Assembly (NCBI GenBank): GCA_011947345.1
Contig: JAAVTG010000229.1
Location: 310,001 to 374,000, forward strand
Direction: 5' to 3'
Length of the DNA stretch: 64,000 nucleotides
DNA from: Phytophthora quininea
Lineage: Eukaryota > Oomycota > Peronosporomycetes > Peronosporales > Peronosporaceae
Shown here: in pieces, positions 43,240-55,507 of the stretch
Layout of the letters: every line of letters starts with the position of its first letter
How positions within the stretch are numbered: position 1 is the first letter of the stretch
Made by a program: the position numbers and the translations under genes
The notes under the pieces: model-generated
What the model was told of the DNA's origin: nothing
Database searches by the model: none
The model's input: only the letters and a program-made list of their open reading frames with translations

Positions 43240-44103
43240 CTATTGGTCGAATTCAAAGATGCCCGTATCGCCGCCGTCCGACATGCTGCCATAAGACCCG
43301 CGCCGATCGGCCCGCCGTCTCGTATCTGCCGGGGCCTGTGAATCATAGCCCGGCACGCGATAGCGCTCGTCACGGTCTTCTGTGTCCTCCTCCTCCTCCG
43401 ACGTGATACTCAGTCGCTCCAGCAACTCTGCGCTCACCGCATAGGACGAGCTCTCGTCGGACGCGTAGTAATGTCTAGAGGGCGTCGCTGATGCTCCTGC
43501 TCTAGAAGAAGACCTATACGAGCCGTTGCCCTGTGCCGCTGCATCTCTGTCTCTCAGCGCCGACATGGCCGCTAATGCCGGTGACTTGGAGAGATCGAAA
43601 TCTTCGTGCTCGGACGGGTATGGCTGCAGCGTCGGCGTCCACGAGCCTCTCACAGGGTTCCCTTGCCTCAAAAGCCGATGTCTCCAGGACAGGAGCTCGC
43701 GAACTGCTCAAAACACCGGTAGCCGATACATAATACCGTTGATCCCAATTAGAAAGCAACGATTAGACATGCCAATGTACACATTTCCACCCACCTGTAC
43801 GACTGCCGGAGCTCTGGGCGGAGAGCTCTCTGTGCGTTCTGCGGGCGGCGGCAGCGACAGATCGGGCATGCCGTCCAGTTGCAGGAAATTAGGCTCGGGC
43901 ATGGAGCCCACGAGTGGAGCGCGTGGCGGCTGCAAGGCGCTGGATCTGGCACCCGAGGCCGACATCATGAAGCGGCTCAAGTGCACGTGGTGCATGTCGG
44001 CGGGCAGCGAGTGGGCCACCAGGTTGCTGCTGTCGGGGCTGCGGGACAGAGGGGAGCTGCGCTGGCTTCCGCTGCCGCCGATGGGGATCGGCCGCGTCGT
44101 CAT
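43240..44103 (-). CDS. Ser-rich, probably phosphorylated protein, unknown
   Basis: Exon 1 runs from ATG 44,103 (MTTRPIPIGGSGSQ) to about 43,793, ending APAVVQ before a GTGGGT donor. Exon 2 starts near 43,700 and ends at 43,240 (GDTGIFEFDQ). It is rich in Ser, Asp and Arg, with an acidic stretch SEEEEDTEDRDERY. With the likely acceptor (GAGCAG near 43,707) the frame changes at AAAA 43,670-43,673, consistent with one missing base. No domain recognised. Disordered throughout by composition. Confidence 0.55.
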
Positions 44104-44225
44104 GGCGAGAGCGCTACTAGTTAACCTCGGCGACCGCTTTTGACTCGGCTAATGACCGCCTCTTGCGCAAAAAGTATCAGTGCCAGATCTAAAGTTTAGA
44201 AAACAATTCCACCAAACTGGTTGCG
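44104..44225. promoter_or_regulatory. Divergent promoter region of 122 bases
   Basis: Separates the starts of the Ser-rich protein gene (minus) and the TKL kinase gene (plus). Both promoters must be very short or overlapping. No motif was assigned. Confidence 0.45.
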
Positions 44226-46501
44226 ATGGCCGAGCAGCGGCTGGACGTCTCCGAGGGCTCGGACGTGGACCAGGACGGCAGCTACACGCGCGTAGCCACG
44301 CCAGACAACCGCCCAGGTTCGCGTAACCAGTCGCTCTCCCCATCGGGCTCGTCTTCTCCGTCGTCTTCTGCGACTTCTAACGCGAATGAACAGAATTCTA
44401 GATCTCCTAGTGGGGTTCAGCTGCTCTCTGGGGCGAGCTCCTCCGCTTGGCAGGCGCACATGGACCCTCGCGTGGATCTGAAGCTGTTGAGCAACCACTT
44501 CCGCGACGAGCGCATGGAGGAGTCGTACCAGCTCTACTCGTCCACTGTGGACTTCCCAGTGGCCCGCAGACTCATGCTGGCGCTTGTGGCTTTCGAAGGG
44601 GCTGCTTATTTCTTATTTAAAAGGTTCGAAGACACGTGTATCGCTCCCTCGGGCAACGACTTTGCCTGGGTGGATCTACTCACGACGTTGCTACAAGAGC
44701 CGCCGTCAGAGACGGACAACACTACAGAGACGAGCTGTGTGAGCTTCGTCGAGCCCATGTCCAAGGACAACGGCCTGACGGTTCTGCTCTGGGGCTTTGC
44801 GCCATTTGCAGTGATCTACGGGTTGTTGCCGTTGAAATACTTTGAAGGATCCATGAGGCTGCGGATCGGCGTGTACTACATCCGGAGACATTGGAAAGTC
44901 ATTGCGTCGCTGATTGTTTTGTGCTGGTCGGTTGGGTTGGCGGTGTTTGTTCACCACGAGCTGGTGGGGATGCGGACAAACTTGCAGCAGAGTTTAGGCA
45001 ATGGGCTCGTGTGCGGTACCGAGTCCTTCATGCCGACGTCGTGGTATGATGCCACAGAGTGGATGAAGATATCTGGCGTCGAAAACATGACCTTGCTGTC
45101 GTGGGTGCAGCTATACGATAGCAAGTTGGCATACTCGCTGTTGATGGGCGTGCTGGCGGTTCTCGCAGCGTTTGCTGGCATCGTTGCAGTGGCCATGAAG
45201 CTGGATTTTACTCATGTGCTGTTGCTGGCTGTAGCGGAGTGGATTACGACGCTAATGTTGTGCTTTGTGGGCGCGACGCCGCTGATTTCATCAAGCAGAC
45301 GCGTCATGAGTAACGAGGCGTTCTTATTCTTCCTGTGTGTGTTCCTACCGACTTGTTTTACCCTCACAGCGACGTATTCAGAAGACCGTGCAGCTCGAAT
45401 GGCTTATGCGTCCAAAGTGCGAGCTGAACGGATTAACACGACGCTGAAGCTGGACTTGTCGGTGAAACAGATCGGGCTCGAGAATCGTAACCTCATGACT
45501 CGAGACGAAAAGGAAGCTCTGGAGAGAGCTTTAAGTGCCACTGGCGACATGGAGCTGTTCATGACAGTAGCAATCCCGTTTGCGGACCTCAAACTAAAAG
45601 AAATCATTGCCAAGACACCGAATGGCGAGGTTCTGGTGGGGAGTATCATCAGACAGATGTGGTGGTCAAGCGGTTGGCGCAATCCTGTTTGACGGCCGAA
45701 GGTCTGGCAGCTTTCAAGAGCAAGGTGGAGTTGTTGGCTTGCCTTCGACATCCGAACATTGTACTGTTCATCGGTGCCACATTCGACAACTTGTCTAACG
45801 TTGGTCTTGTTATGGAGTACCTCGAACGAGGCGACGTGTCGTCGCTCTTGCACAGTTCGATCACGCTGACCTGGAGTGACCCGCTGCTGAAGATCGCTAC
45901 CGATGTTGCGCAGGGAGTCTCGTACTTGCACAATTGCGATCCTCCGCTCGTGCATCGCGATCTAAAGTCTTCAAACCTGCTGTGTACTCGCACCTATTCA
46001 TGCAAGGTGTCGGACTTTGGCGAATCAAAGCGGCAATTGCTGCCTGGGAAGTTGTTCAGTACGATTGTAGGCACTCCGTACTGGTTGGCGCCAGAGATTC
46101 TTCGCGAAGAACGGTACGATACGCAAGTCGATTGCTATAGCTTTGGTGTTATCCTCGTAGAACTCGAGACCAGACGTGAACCGTATCACGACCTCCCCAA
46201 GGACTACACGACCATTGACATTATGATGGGCGTGTCTCGAGGAGCCTTGCGGCCGACAATCCCACCAATGTGTTCACCATGCCGCCGAGCACTTATCACA
46301 CGCTGTCTGGACTCGGACCCCAAACGCCGACCCAAGATGACGGAGATCCTCTACGCTCTGCAACACGAAATTCGGCAAGAGTTGTTGGACCAGAATTCGA
46401 CCGAGGTTATCAGTGACAAGCGCCGACTTCGGCTGATGCAACATCACCAGCGACTAAATCGTCGCGGCGTCAAAGACCTCTTGGGTTGCCATGACAACTA
46501 A
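44226..46501 (+). CDS. Membrane-anchored TKL-type protein kinase, one frameshift
   Basis: ATG 44,226 opens a Ser-rich cytosolic N-terminus. Five to six membrane segments follow between about residues 115 and 390 (ARRLMLALVAFEGAAYFLF, IASLIVLCWSVGLAVFV, LLMGVLAVLAAFAGIVAVA, FLFFLCVFLPTCFTLTAT). A linker helix leads to the kinase domain, which begins at the Gly loop NGEVLVG. The frame breaks there, at GGGG 45,638-45,641. The rest is in the next frame: VVVKRLAQS, VMEYLERGDVSSLLH, VHRDLKSSNLL, DFGESK, GTPYWLAPEIL and the final DPKRRPKM helix. HRDLKSSN and the overall layout place it in the tyrosine-kinase-like group. Membrane-linked TKL kinases are expanded in oomycetes. The ligand is unknown. 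Confidence 0.85.
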
Positions 46502-46542
46502 GCTGAGGGGGTATATGATATTATTGTGAGTAGCTGTGGATT

Positions 46543-47925
46543 TTACAAGAGCTCGACAGAGAACATGGAGTCTTTGCTGACGTTGCGGTGCATCTGGGCG
46601 ATCGGAGAGCGGAGGAGCCCTTTGCCGTCTCGCTGGGCAATACGCAGTCGCCGATTCTCCTGCAGATTTCGACAGCTTTGTGAGCAACACGCGAAGAACT
46701 ATGTAGAGAGCTGCTTACCTCTTCGAGTGCATGCTCAAAGTGAGCGTGCCGATGTAAAGCTTTGGCTGCCAGCCTCAAGGTTTCGTGCTCTTGGGCTACC
46801 TGCTGTTGATGCCGTGAAAACTCCTCGATTCTGTTGATATGAGCCAGCAAGATTCGAGACCCGGCTTCTGCTCGGCGCTGCTTGCGCTCTTTGTCGAACT
46901 CGAAGGACAAACGATCTACGTCTGCAAGACAACAAAGCATGCCATGAGTTGACGATAGCAACGATAGAGCAAGTTGAACCGCACCATCGTTTCGAGGTGG
47001 ACTTGTTTTGGCGTTGGCAACGGGAGGCAAAACAACAGCAGGCTCGACTTCGGATGCGTTGCTAACTGCAACCGTCTCGAGGAGGTGGGCAGCATGAGCT
47101 CGCACACGATTTACGTAGCTTTCCTGGTAGTAGATGGTCGGGTCTTGTGCAGGTTGGTTTGAACGATCATCAGGTAGCTGGAGGTGGTTGACAAAGCTGC
47201 GGTAAGGTAGTTTGGTGGCGTCATCAACGTTGAGCCGAGCATCGTAGTCGGTCAAGAGCGAGCGAGCTTGGGACTCGCTCAGACCAAAGTTGGTTGCTTG
47301 CAACGCCTCGACGAGCTGCTGGCACGTGATGACGCCGGATCCTCCTGGGTCTCGAGCTTTGAGCGCCGACAGCAGCACCGACTTTTTCGAGCCGAATCCG
47401 ACGGGACTCGTGTACCAATATTCATGCTTGAAGGATTTGGACGCACATTCGTGCGCCGCAATCGAGGCCGAGAGCACGTGCTAAACAACATCATCGTGGC
47501 GTATAGAACGCAAACACAGTTTAGTTTTCCCGGCTTGGTGCAGTCAATTCTCAATCCAGCGGCAAATCACTGCAACCAACTTACCTCGGCCTGCTCGTGT
47601 TCGGAAAGCTGTGGCTCGGGCGTCGAGAGCTTGCGCTTGGGCCCGCACTGTCCCCGAGAGGTTTGTCCGTTCCACCGGTCGATGATACCAGCGGCAGCTT
47701 GAATTTGTCTCGGTGCTTGGTACCTCGCTTGAATTTTGTGTCCTGCGTGACTTCCGTCGTATCCCGAGTGCCTCTTGGCTGAGGCGGCTGGCGGTGCAGA
47801 TGGCGAGCGCTGGCTAGGGCCTCACAATGGTGGGTGAGCACAGGCAGGTTGGTGCAGCCCACGACTCCGCGGCGCTGTCTCTGCATGGCCGACGGATGGT
47901 CCGACAGACCCACACGCTGGGGCAA
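46543..47925 (-). CDS. EF-hand-like and coiled-coil protein (5' end uncertain)
   Basis: The last exon is 46,543-46,659, ending KDSMFSVELL. Intron 46,660-46,718 (GTAAGC...CAG) joins it to a long exon reaching about 47,480. That exon has an EF-hand-like helix-loop (LLSALKARDPGGSGVITCQQ) and a second weaker one (LLTDYDARLNVDDATKLPYR), then a coiled coil (FDKERKQRRAEAGSRILLAH). An upstream exon ends at about 47,586 with EPQLSEHEQAE before a GTAAGT donor. In the compatible frame it contains QIQAAAGIIDRWNGQ, but I could not find its start codon. The loop acidic residues are incomplete, so calcium binding is uncertain. The gene ends 41 bases from the convergent kinase gene. Confidence 0.6.
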
Positions 47926-49217
47926 GATGTTTGCAGCAGCAGGCGGCAGCTCACGCAGGGTGGCAACCTTAACGACTCGGTTTCAGCTGTGTAGAGGTGT
48001 CAGGCACGACAAGTCTCCGAAGCAGGCGGAGTTCCGTTTGGCTGCTTGGCGGCAAATGAGTCAAAGTGAAGGTGACACATGTTGAAGTGCTTATTCTTGA
48101 AGATGGCTACATGACTACTTGCCGCCAAAACTAAGATGCAGAGGAAAAGTTGGCGATCACAATTGACACTCAAGGGCTCAGTCAGCAGTGTCGGAACGCA
48201 TCGTTTCAAGCTGCTGCCGACATGCGCTGGTCCGCGTCGTCGATCGGTTCGTTAAACGCGCCGTGCTGGCGCCTTCATTGAACGTCCGCCTTGCTCCAAA
48301 AGGGTCGGACGATGGCGACGAAAACCGTTGCAGGCCAAGTTTGTCTGAAGCTTGCAAATCGCACGCACAGACGCGCAGGATCTGTGTCCAAAGCCGTTGG
48401 CCTCGCCGTGACTTGCAATCTTGCAGTGCGGGGACCGACGGAGCCTCACGAGGTCCACTTGGGCGGCGCTATGACCGAGACGGCCCCCTCTTTTACGCCG
48501 GACGTGGGCAAGCCGCGCACCTTTTCCGGGCTGTGTTCGGCCCTTGCTGACGGATCGCCTGAGGACAAGGTGTCACGCGCGATTCGCGCCGAGATGAGAG
48601 GCTTCCCGTGTAGGGAAGCGGTCGACGCGCAGCGATTCATTACTCGCGCCTACGTGCCTTTGCATAGGGCGCCCGCGGCGCCAAGCCCCAGCTGGGTGGA
48701 TCACACCATGGCGGCAGCGGCGTTTTTCGCCGCTGAGCAAGTCCGACAAGCAGTGGCGTTGAGAGTCACCTCTGCCGTTTCCCCAGGAGGAAAAGTCTCT
48801 GCTTGTGAGCAGCAGGCGCTGCAAACAAGCTGCTGTCGCAGCAATACTGGGCCAGGACTCAGGACCAGAAGCAGGCAAGTTGCTGCCACCGTCAATGCGG
48901 CGATGCGAAAGTCTCCATCGAGGACGTCAAAACCTGCGCTAATTTCTGCGCTCCGAATTCAACGGTTGCTAAATCGCGCCAGAACAGACTTGCCGTTTGT
49001 ATAGTAGCAGTTCGCAAATCGTTGCTCGCGGAGAGACTAGGGCTGCTCGGACCGGCTACCTGGCTGACTTTCCCCGCAGCATCGGCAGCACACACTTTGG
49101 CAGAGACCGCGTCGCGCACAAGAAGGCGAGGAATCGCACTCGGACGCTTCGGGACTTACAGGTCGACTCAGGAGATTTCCCACAGGTCCAGAAGAGAAAC
49201 CCACGCGCTTATTTGGC
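47926..49217. other. Intergenic region with one uncertain ORF
   Basis: A + frame at 48,291-49,004 (237 residues, inner ATG at 48,312) is rich in Ala, Arg and Ser. It has no recognisable domain, signal peptide or upstream initiator element. It could be a gene or a chance frame in GC-rich DNA. The rest shows nothing recognised. Confidence 0.35.
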
Positions 49218-50092
49218 ATGAACCATCGCAGCAACTCGGCGGGTCCGTCGCGTCGGGCACGCAGTCGCAACGGCATGAGCATCCCGGGCCTGAACGTGGA
49301 CATCGAGATGCTCGTGCAGAGCACGCAGGGCTCGGCCATGCACTTTGGCCGCAAGTCGTCGGGCGAGAAGTTCCACGGCTGGCTCTGGATGAAGTCGGGC
49401 CGCTTCTCCAAGTGGCGCAACCAGCACTTTGTGCTGGACGGCGCACTGCTCACGTACTACGACACGTTCCCGACGGACCAGTTCGTGTCCGAGAGCTCGC
49501 TCATGCCCATTCCAGGAGACAACATGTTCACGACGAAGAGCGAGTCTACGCCGGCCGGCGCCGTGCGCGTGGCCCACGTCGAGACCTCGCAGAAGAGCAA
49601 GATTGCGTTCAAGGTGTACGCCGTCAGCGGCAAGATCATCGACGTGCGCGCCAAGAACGAGACGCTCTGCAGGCAGTGGGTGGACAGGCTCAACGAGGCA
49701 GCAGCGCTGGCTAAGCGCCAGGAGTCGCTCAACACGAGCACGACGAGCACCGCGTCCTCGACGCTCTCTGCGGGTTATTCAGACTCGGAGCTCGACTTGC
49801 AGTGCAATATCGTCGACAAGAGCGGCTGGCTCGAGGTCGGCGACAGGAAATCAAGCGACCGCGCTTCTGCGTTATGCAGGGCAACATGTTTACCGTCTAC
49901 GACACGGAGGACGCGTGGGCCGTGCCGCTCAGCCGCGCGTACGTGACGCATGCCGAGAAGATCAGCGAGGCCACCTGCGAGTTTGCGGTGGCCACGTCGG
50001 CCGGCAAGATCACCAAGAACCTCACGTGCAAGGCAAGGTCGCAGGACGAGATGCACCTGTGGATGGAGGCGCTAAGCAACGCGTTCGAGTAA
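49218..50092 (+). CDS. Double pleckstrin-homology domain protein, one frameshift
   Basis: ATG 49,218. The first PH domain is about residues 50-160: FHGWLWMKSGRFSKWRNQHF, LTYYDTFP, KVYAVSGKIIDVRAKNE and the invariant-Trp helix LCRQWVDRLNEA. A Ser/Thr linker follows. The second PH domain begins DKSGWLEVGDR and, after a frame change at 49,846-49,850 (GG or AAA), continues RFCVMQGNMFTVYDTEDAWA and ends in the helix DEMHLWMEALSNAFE. PH domains bind phosphoinositides or proteins, so a membrane-recruited adaptor is the likely role. No catalytic domain. Confidence 0.8.
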
Positions 50093-50954
50093 GGTCCGGA
50101 TCTCCATTCCACCCACCGCGCTGCGGTACCTAGCGTAGTAGATGTGACGGCCACGCCCACGCTCCAGTTCATCGCCCAAGTTGCAGGCGTCTTCATCATC
50201 CGCGCCATCCCCACCCAAGCGACGTCTGTGCTTCGACCAATTTGTTGTCGCTGGGGGTGGCGCGAGCGTGTGCGGCGTATTTAAGTTATTCACCGGCCGA
50301 GTTCAGACCGGCAAAGTTAGTAGTAAGCGTTTTGTCGAGACGCCTGCAACCGAGAGGAAGTTGCAAGCACCTAAAGCGAAGCAATAAACGCGAATCTCAT
50401 TCGTTTAATGGTCGGCTTCTCATGCGCTGCAGATGACGCAGCGACAGCGGTGGATAAGGGACTTGTTGCAGTCGCTGGCATCCAGTGGTTGAGGGGTCTC
50501 GGCGCCAAGGTCTCCATTATCGTTGCCAGTTCGCTTCCGAACGTATCGCGGCAGTTTTAGTCGAGATAACTGCCCGATGCCATCGGAAGCAAGCTCTCTG
50601 GAGCGGCCGAGCACATGCACAACAGCACGCTCACGTCCATCGTGGCGTCGGACCACCACATCGCGACGATGATAAACAATGATGCCCCCACGACACCAAG
50701 GGCGTGGTTCTCTTCACTGGTGTTTTCGTCACTAAAAACAGTCCAGCAAGTGCTGCACCACGAGCGTTACCTACAGCAGTAGCCTGCTGCTTCCTGGCCC
50801 TGCCCTGAGAACGGCCGAGGTGTGCTTCTCCGACAAACGCCTCGAGCTTCAACAGCATGAAAGTGTATCCATCTTAGGATACCTACCGTATCCTTCCTCA
50901 TTAGAAGGATTTTGCTCAATTCTGGTATTAGAAACGCATTCCACTCGCCGATCA
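50093..50954. other. Intergenic, no gene seen
   Basis: About 860 bases between two same-strand genes. Short frames on the minus strand show no domain or start context. No repeat noticed. Confidence 0.35.
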
Positions 50955-52229
50955 TGACGGACGCCAGCGCGGCGACGCTGCCGCTCGACGACGGCACTCA
51001 TGGTACGTCCCCCATACATCCACTTCTCCGCCTCCTTCTCCTCTTTCTTCCCGTATCGGAATCTGCCTCTAATTCACGGCGGTTCCGACGCTACCTGCCC
51101 TTTTACTAACGTATCTCCTGATCTTATTTGTTGCCACGACAGCCCCGTTGATCCACCTCGAGTTCCGCTACCGCCAAGTGGACACGGCACTGGCTGTGGC
51201 GTATGGAGTCGCCTGCTTCTTCTCCTTGTGGGCATTCGCCATGCACGCGCAGTCGCCGTCCCGCCAGGCTGCGACGCTCGGCTTCTACTTGCTCATGGGG
51301 CTGTCTGCATTGACGCGCGTGGTGTGGTTCGCCACTCCTTATGGGGTGCAGTCAGTGCTGGTGGAGCCTTCAAGGCTCATGGTAGGCGACGACGGCTGGG
51401 TGCAATTCCTGGTGGCGGAAGCTGTGGAGTTGCTGGGGTCCTTCCTGCTCTACAGCGTTTTCGTGCTCATCGTCGTCTTCTGGGCCGACATGCTGAGGAG
51501 GCTCTTTACACACGAAAGTGTGCGCTCCCACCCGTTAAGGCTTTTCTTCTTTGTGCTGGCGGCGATTATGGCGATCCAGGCGATAGGCTTCGCGGTCTTC
51601 ATGGCCAAGAAGGAGGACTCGTACTGGCTCATGATTTATGACGACGTTGTCATGTGTTTGTTGGCGCTGGGATCTCTGGCAGCGGTGTTGGTGTACTCAT
51701 TCAGGATGAAGACAGTGCTGCAGGCCTTCTTGGAAGTGAGTCAGATCGACACGACGGACCGAATCAAAGCGGTGAACTGGGCCACGTCCATCTGCGCCTT
51801 CTTCCTTCTCGCCAACGCAGTCTTCTTGGTGTACTCGATCGTGAGTCTCGCACACTTCCATCGAGCAGGCGCGTATCTCGAGTCCAAGTGGTGGTGGCTG
51901 TTTGTGGCCTCAAAGCATCTCGTGGAGATCTTCGTGCTGTATTTCCTGCTCTATACATTGTGGGGAAGAGCTCCGATGACGCAGAGAACTCCAAGGACGG
52001 TTACGAACCGATCCCAGACGGCAGCTATCTCGATGAGGATGACACCAACGGCATCAACGCGTCTGGGTCATTGCCGAGCACTCGAGGCGCCAGCATTAAG
52101 TCGACCAGGCCACCACGTGATTATTTTGCAGGACCGACGGACGTGTTTCCGAAAGCCACAATTTTTTTACTACTAGCAGGAATCTACTCAGGTACTCCCC
52201 ATTCTTTGCGTGAAGGGCGATTACATTAG
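50955..52229 (+). CDS. Seven-span TOM1/THH1-like membrane protein, one frameshift
   Basis: Exon 1 is 50,955 to about 51,000 (MTDASAATLPLDDGTH), followed by an intron GTACGT...CAG to 51,143. Exon 2 encodes seven membrane segments, among them VAYGVACFFSLWAFAMHA, LLYSVFVLIVVFWADMLRRL, FFFVLAAIMAIQAIGFAVFM and HLVEIFVLYFLLYTLW. The pattern, especially the third segment with FWAD, resembles the plant THH1/TOM1/TOM3 family (DUF1084). After the last segment the frame changes at GGGG 51,962-51,965 into a polar tail (DGYEPIPDGSYLDEDDTN). The C-terminal end at 52,229 is approximate. Family members act in vacuolar or endosomal membranes; the role here is inference. Confidence 0.65.
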
Positions 52230-52281
52230 CTCTGTTGTTAATGCAACTCATTTTGTTTGTTTGTTTTTCGTTTTTGCTAAC

Positions 52282-53542
52282 TTAGTTGTCGGTGAGGTCG
52301 TCGTCCAGGTTGACGCCGAGCTCCTTGGCCACCTGCAGCATGTCCTTATCGCCGCGGCCACTGATGTTAATGACCACCACCTTGTCCGAGGGGAGTGTGG
52401 ACGCCAGCTTGACGCCGTAGTATACTGCGTGGGAGCTCGAGCGCCGGGATGATTCCTTCGTGGAGTGAAATCAACTGGAAGGCCTTAAGAGCTTCCTTGT
52501 CAGTGACGCTGACGTACTTGGCGCGGCCCGTGTCCTTCAGGAACGCGTGCTCGGGACCAACACCGGCGTAGTCCAGACCAGCAGACACCGAATGGGTCTC
52601 CAAGACCTGTCCGGCAGCGTCCTGCATGATGTACGTCTTCGTGCCATGCAGCACACCAGGTCGGCCACCGAGCAGAGTCGACGAGTGTCTAGGCGTGTCG
52701 ACTCCATCACCACCAGCCTCAACGCCGTAAATGTCCACGCTCTCATCCTTCACGAACGGGTGGAACATGCCGATAGCATTGCTGCCGCCTCCAACACACG
52801 CCACAATGGCGTCCGGCAGACGTCCGATCTCCTCCTCCAGCTGGGCCTTGATTTCCCGTCCAATGATGGCTTGGAAGTCGCGCACAATGGTCGGGAACGG
52901 ATGCGGGCCGATGGCCGAGCCGATGATGTAGTGCGTGTTGTCCACGTTGGTGACCCAGTCGCGGATGGCTTCGTTGACCGCGTCCTTGAGCGTCTGCGAG
53001 CCGCTCTTGACCGCAATCACTTTGGCGCCGAGCATCTTCATGCGGAACACGTTGAGCGACTGGCGCTGCGTGTCCACATAGCCCATGTACACGACGCAGT
53101 CCAGCCCCAGCAGAGCACAGGCCGTGGCCGTGGCGACGCCGTGCTGGCCGGCCCCCGTCTCAGCAATGATGCGGGTCTTGCCCAGGCGCTTGGCCAGCAC
53201 TGCCTGGCCCAGCGCGTTATTGATCTTGTGGGCGCCCGTGTGGGCCAAGTCCTCGCGCTTGAGCCAGATCTGCGCGCCCTTGGCGTGCTCCGTAAGCCGC
53301 TTGGCGTGGTACAGCGGCGTGGGGCGGCCGATGTAGTCGCGGCCCAAGTGCTCGAGCTCCTCGCGGAAGGACGGGTCCTGCGTGGCGCGCACGTACTCGT
53401 CGATGAGGTTGTGGTGCGCCTGGATGAGCGTCTCGGCCACGAAGCAGCCACCGAACTGGCCGAAGTAGGCGTTCAGCTCCTCGGCCGACGTGTACACGGG
53501 CGGCGCATTGGACACCTTGAGGTACTGCTTGTGCTCGGCCAT
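52282..53542 (-). CDS. trpB: Tryptophan synthase beta chain, frameshift near the C-terminus
   Basis: Makes L-tryptophan from indole and serine with pyridoxal phosphate. ATG 53,542. Signature parts are [13 protein letters not shown], the PLP-lysine segment [33 protein letters not shown], the phosphate loop [12 protein letters not shown] and [15 protein letters not shown]. After EGIIPALE the frame changes near 52,433-52,438 (GAGCTC). The other frame carries the expected end ([20 protein letters not shown]) to TAA 52,282. This break needs two added bases or one removed, so it is not the usual single-base loss; loss of AG from a GAGAG string would fit. No alpha-chain domain is attached, unlike the fused enzyme of fungi. 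Confidence 0.9.
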
Positions 53543-53830
53543 GGTGACGGGGGCAGACTGTTGACAATTGCGAAATGGTGGCGAAAGTGCGTGTTTAGCA
53601 GACTACTCCCACCGAAGCACGGCGTCAACATGTGTCACCGAATGACCTATGCGCCACCGATTGGCAGCAATGTTGATGCGCAGTCAGAACAGTTCGACCA
53701 CTGTGATTTAGGCTTAGAAATACTAAATAGATGAATACTTTCGTGGAAGTATCTTGAAGGAAACCTCTGCGCCTCTTCATGATTGCGACCCTCCGCAGTC
53801 CTGGACGCGCGGCGTGGATAGCAGACCAAG
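53543..53830. promoter_or_regulatory. Divergent promoter region, trpB and AP-2 mu
   Basis: 288 bases between two divergent housekeeping starts. No specific element was identified. Confidence 0.4.
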
Positions 53831-55329
53831 ATGATCAGCGCGTTGTTCCTCATCAGCCAGAAGGGCGAGGTGGTGCTCAACCGCTTCTACCGAGACGACG
53901 TGAGCCGCCGCGCCGCCGACAACTTCCGGCTGCAGGTGATCGCCGCCAAGGAGACGGGCACGCTGCCGCCCGTCAAGGTCATCGACGGCTGCTCATTTCT
54001 GTACACGCGGCAGGAGAACTTGTACCTGGTGGCGGTGTCTCGCGCCAACATCAACGCGGCGCTGGTCTTCCAGTTCCTCTACCAGCTCAACATAATCTTT
54101 AAAGAGTACTTCGGCAAGAAGTACAACGAGGTAGATCCAGACGAGATAAAACATTAGTGAAACAAATACTAACAGCTTGCTTCGAACTGCAGGATACGAT
54201 CCGAGACAACTTTACGCTCGTATACGAGCTGCTGGACGAGACGATGGACCACGGGTACCCTCAGAACTGCTCCAGCGACGTGCTCAAGCTCTTCATTAAC
54301 CTCGGCTCGTCCTTGGCGGTGGGTTTTCTTGCGCAAAAAATCAACTATCAATACCTCATATTTGTTTCCATTGCATTTTTAGACGCCCGAGAACCCTGGT
54401 GGAGCTCCACCTTCGCAGCTGACGTCGCAGATCACTGGCGCCATCGATTGGCGTCGCGAGGGATCCGCTACAAGCGAAATGAGGTCTACTTGGACGTCTT
54501 CGAGAGCGTCAATCTCCTCATGTCGTCCACAGGCACAGTGCTACGCAACGAAGTGGCGGGTCAGGTGGTCATGAAGACGCTGCTAACGGGCATGCCCGAG
54601 TGCAAACTCGGGTTGAACGACAAGCTGACCATGCAGAAGGGGACGCGCCCGCTGCCAAAGTCGCCGGCCAAAAGCGCGGATCCCGCGAGGTCGAAATCGA
54701 CGACTGCACGTTCCATCGCTGTGTGCGTCTGGGCAAGTTTGACGCCGACCGCACCATCACGTTCATCCCGCCGGATGGAGAGTTCGAGCTCATGAAGTAC
54801 CGCGTCACCGAGAACATCAACCTCCCCTTCAAGATCATGCCAGCCTACCAGGAACAAGGCACGACTCGCCTCTCTGTTACGCTGAAGCTGGCCTCGCTCT
54901 TCAGTCCGCGGTTGTTTGCCACGAACGTCGTCATTAAAATCCCGGTACGTCCCCTTGTCTTGATCAGATACATTGCGAAGAATTCACTCTCTCTTGTCTC
55001 GACAGTGTCCTCCGAATACAGCTCGAGCTCGCATTAATGTTCCGATCGGCAGGGCGAAGCATGAGCCTGAGAACCACGCGATCGTGTGGCGCATTCGCAA
55101 GTTTCAGGGCAAGCTGGAACGGATGCTGGACGCGGAGGTCGAAATGATGAAGGGCACCAAGGAGAAGGTGTGGGCTCGCCCACCGCTCCAGATTGAGTTC
55201 CAGGTGCCGATGTTCACGTCCTCTGGGCTGCATGTACGATTCCTCAAGGTGTTCGAGAAGAGCTCGTACCCTACCACCAAGTGGGTGCGCTACGTCACTC
55301 GCGCAGGACAGTATCAGCTTCGCATCTAA
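53831..55329 (+). CDS. AP2M1: AP-2 complex mu subunit, two frameshifts
   Basis: The clathrin adaptor medium chain, which binds cargo YxxPhi signals at the plasma membrane. Exons: 53,831-54,130, 54,193-54,318, 54,383-54,944 and 55,006-55,329; introns GTAGAT, GTGGGT and GTACGT to CAG/TAG. The N-terminal longin-like part (LFLISQKGEVVLNRFYRDDV) leads into the mu homology domain: IRYKRNEVYLDVFESVNLLM, MPECKLGLNDKL, CTFHRCVRLGKFDADRTITF, IPPDGEFELMKYR and WVRYVTRAGQYQLRI at the end. The frame breaks at GGG 54,460-54,462 and GGGG 54,639-54,642, each explained by one missing base. An essential gene broken twice is strong evidence for sequence error. Confidence 0.9.
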
Positions 55330-55507
55330 CCAAGTCGCGCCAATCCATATCGCGATCGACATGACCGAAAATTACACAAGTGCTGCGCTCTTGCCTACAA
55401 GGTGATCTTAGTCTGATAAATGCTCTCGGCAAGAAAGTATTTGAAAACGAAGGATTCATTTTTACGAAGTTGTTGCTAAGCCAAGCATACATCCACATGT
55501 TGGTTGC

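Noticed and set aside
43108..43341. 77-residue + frame with a signal-like start
   Set aside because: Its second half is antisense to the last exon of the gene at 43,240-44,103 and no conserved feature supports it.
52282..53542. Bacterial origin or contamination suggested by trpB and ceramidases
   Set aside because: Both sit among intron-containing eukaryotic genes, and the three ceramidases have eukaryotic-type flanks. Nothing in base composition marks them as foreign.
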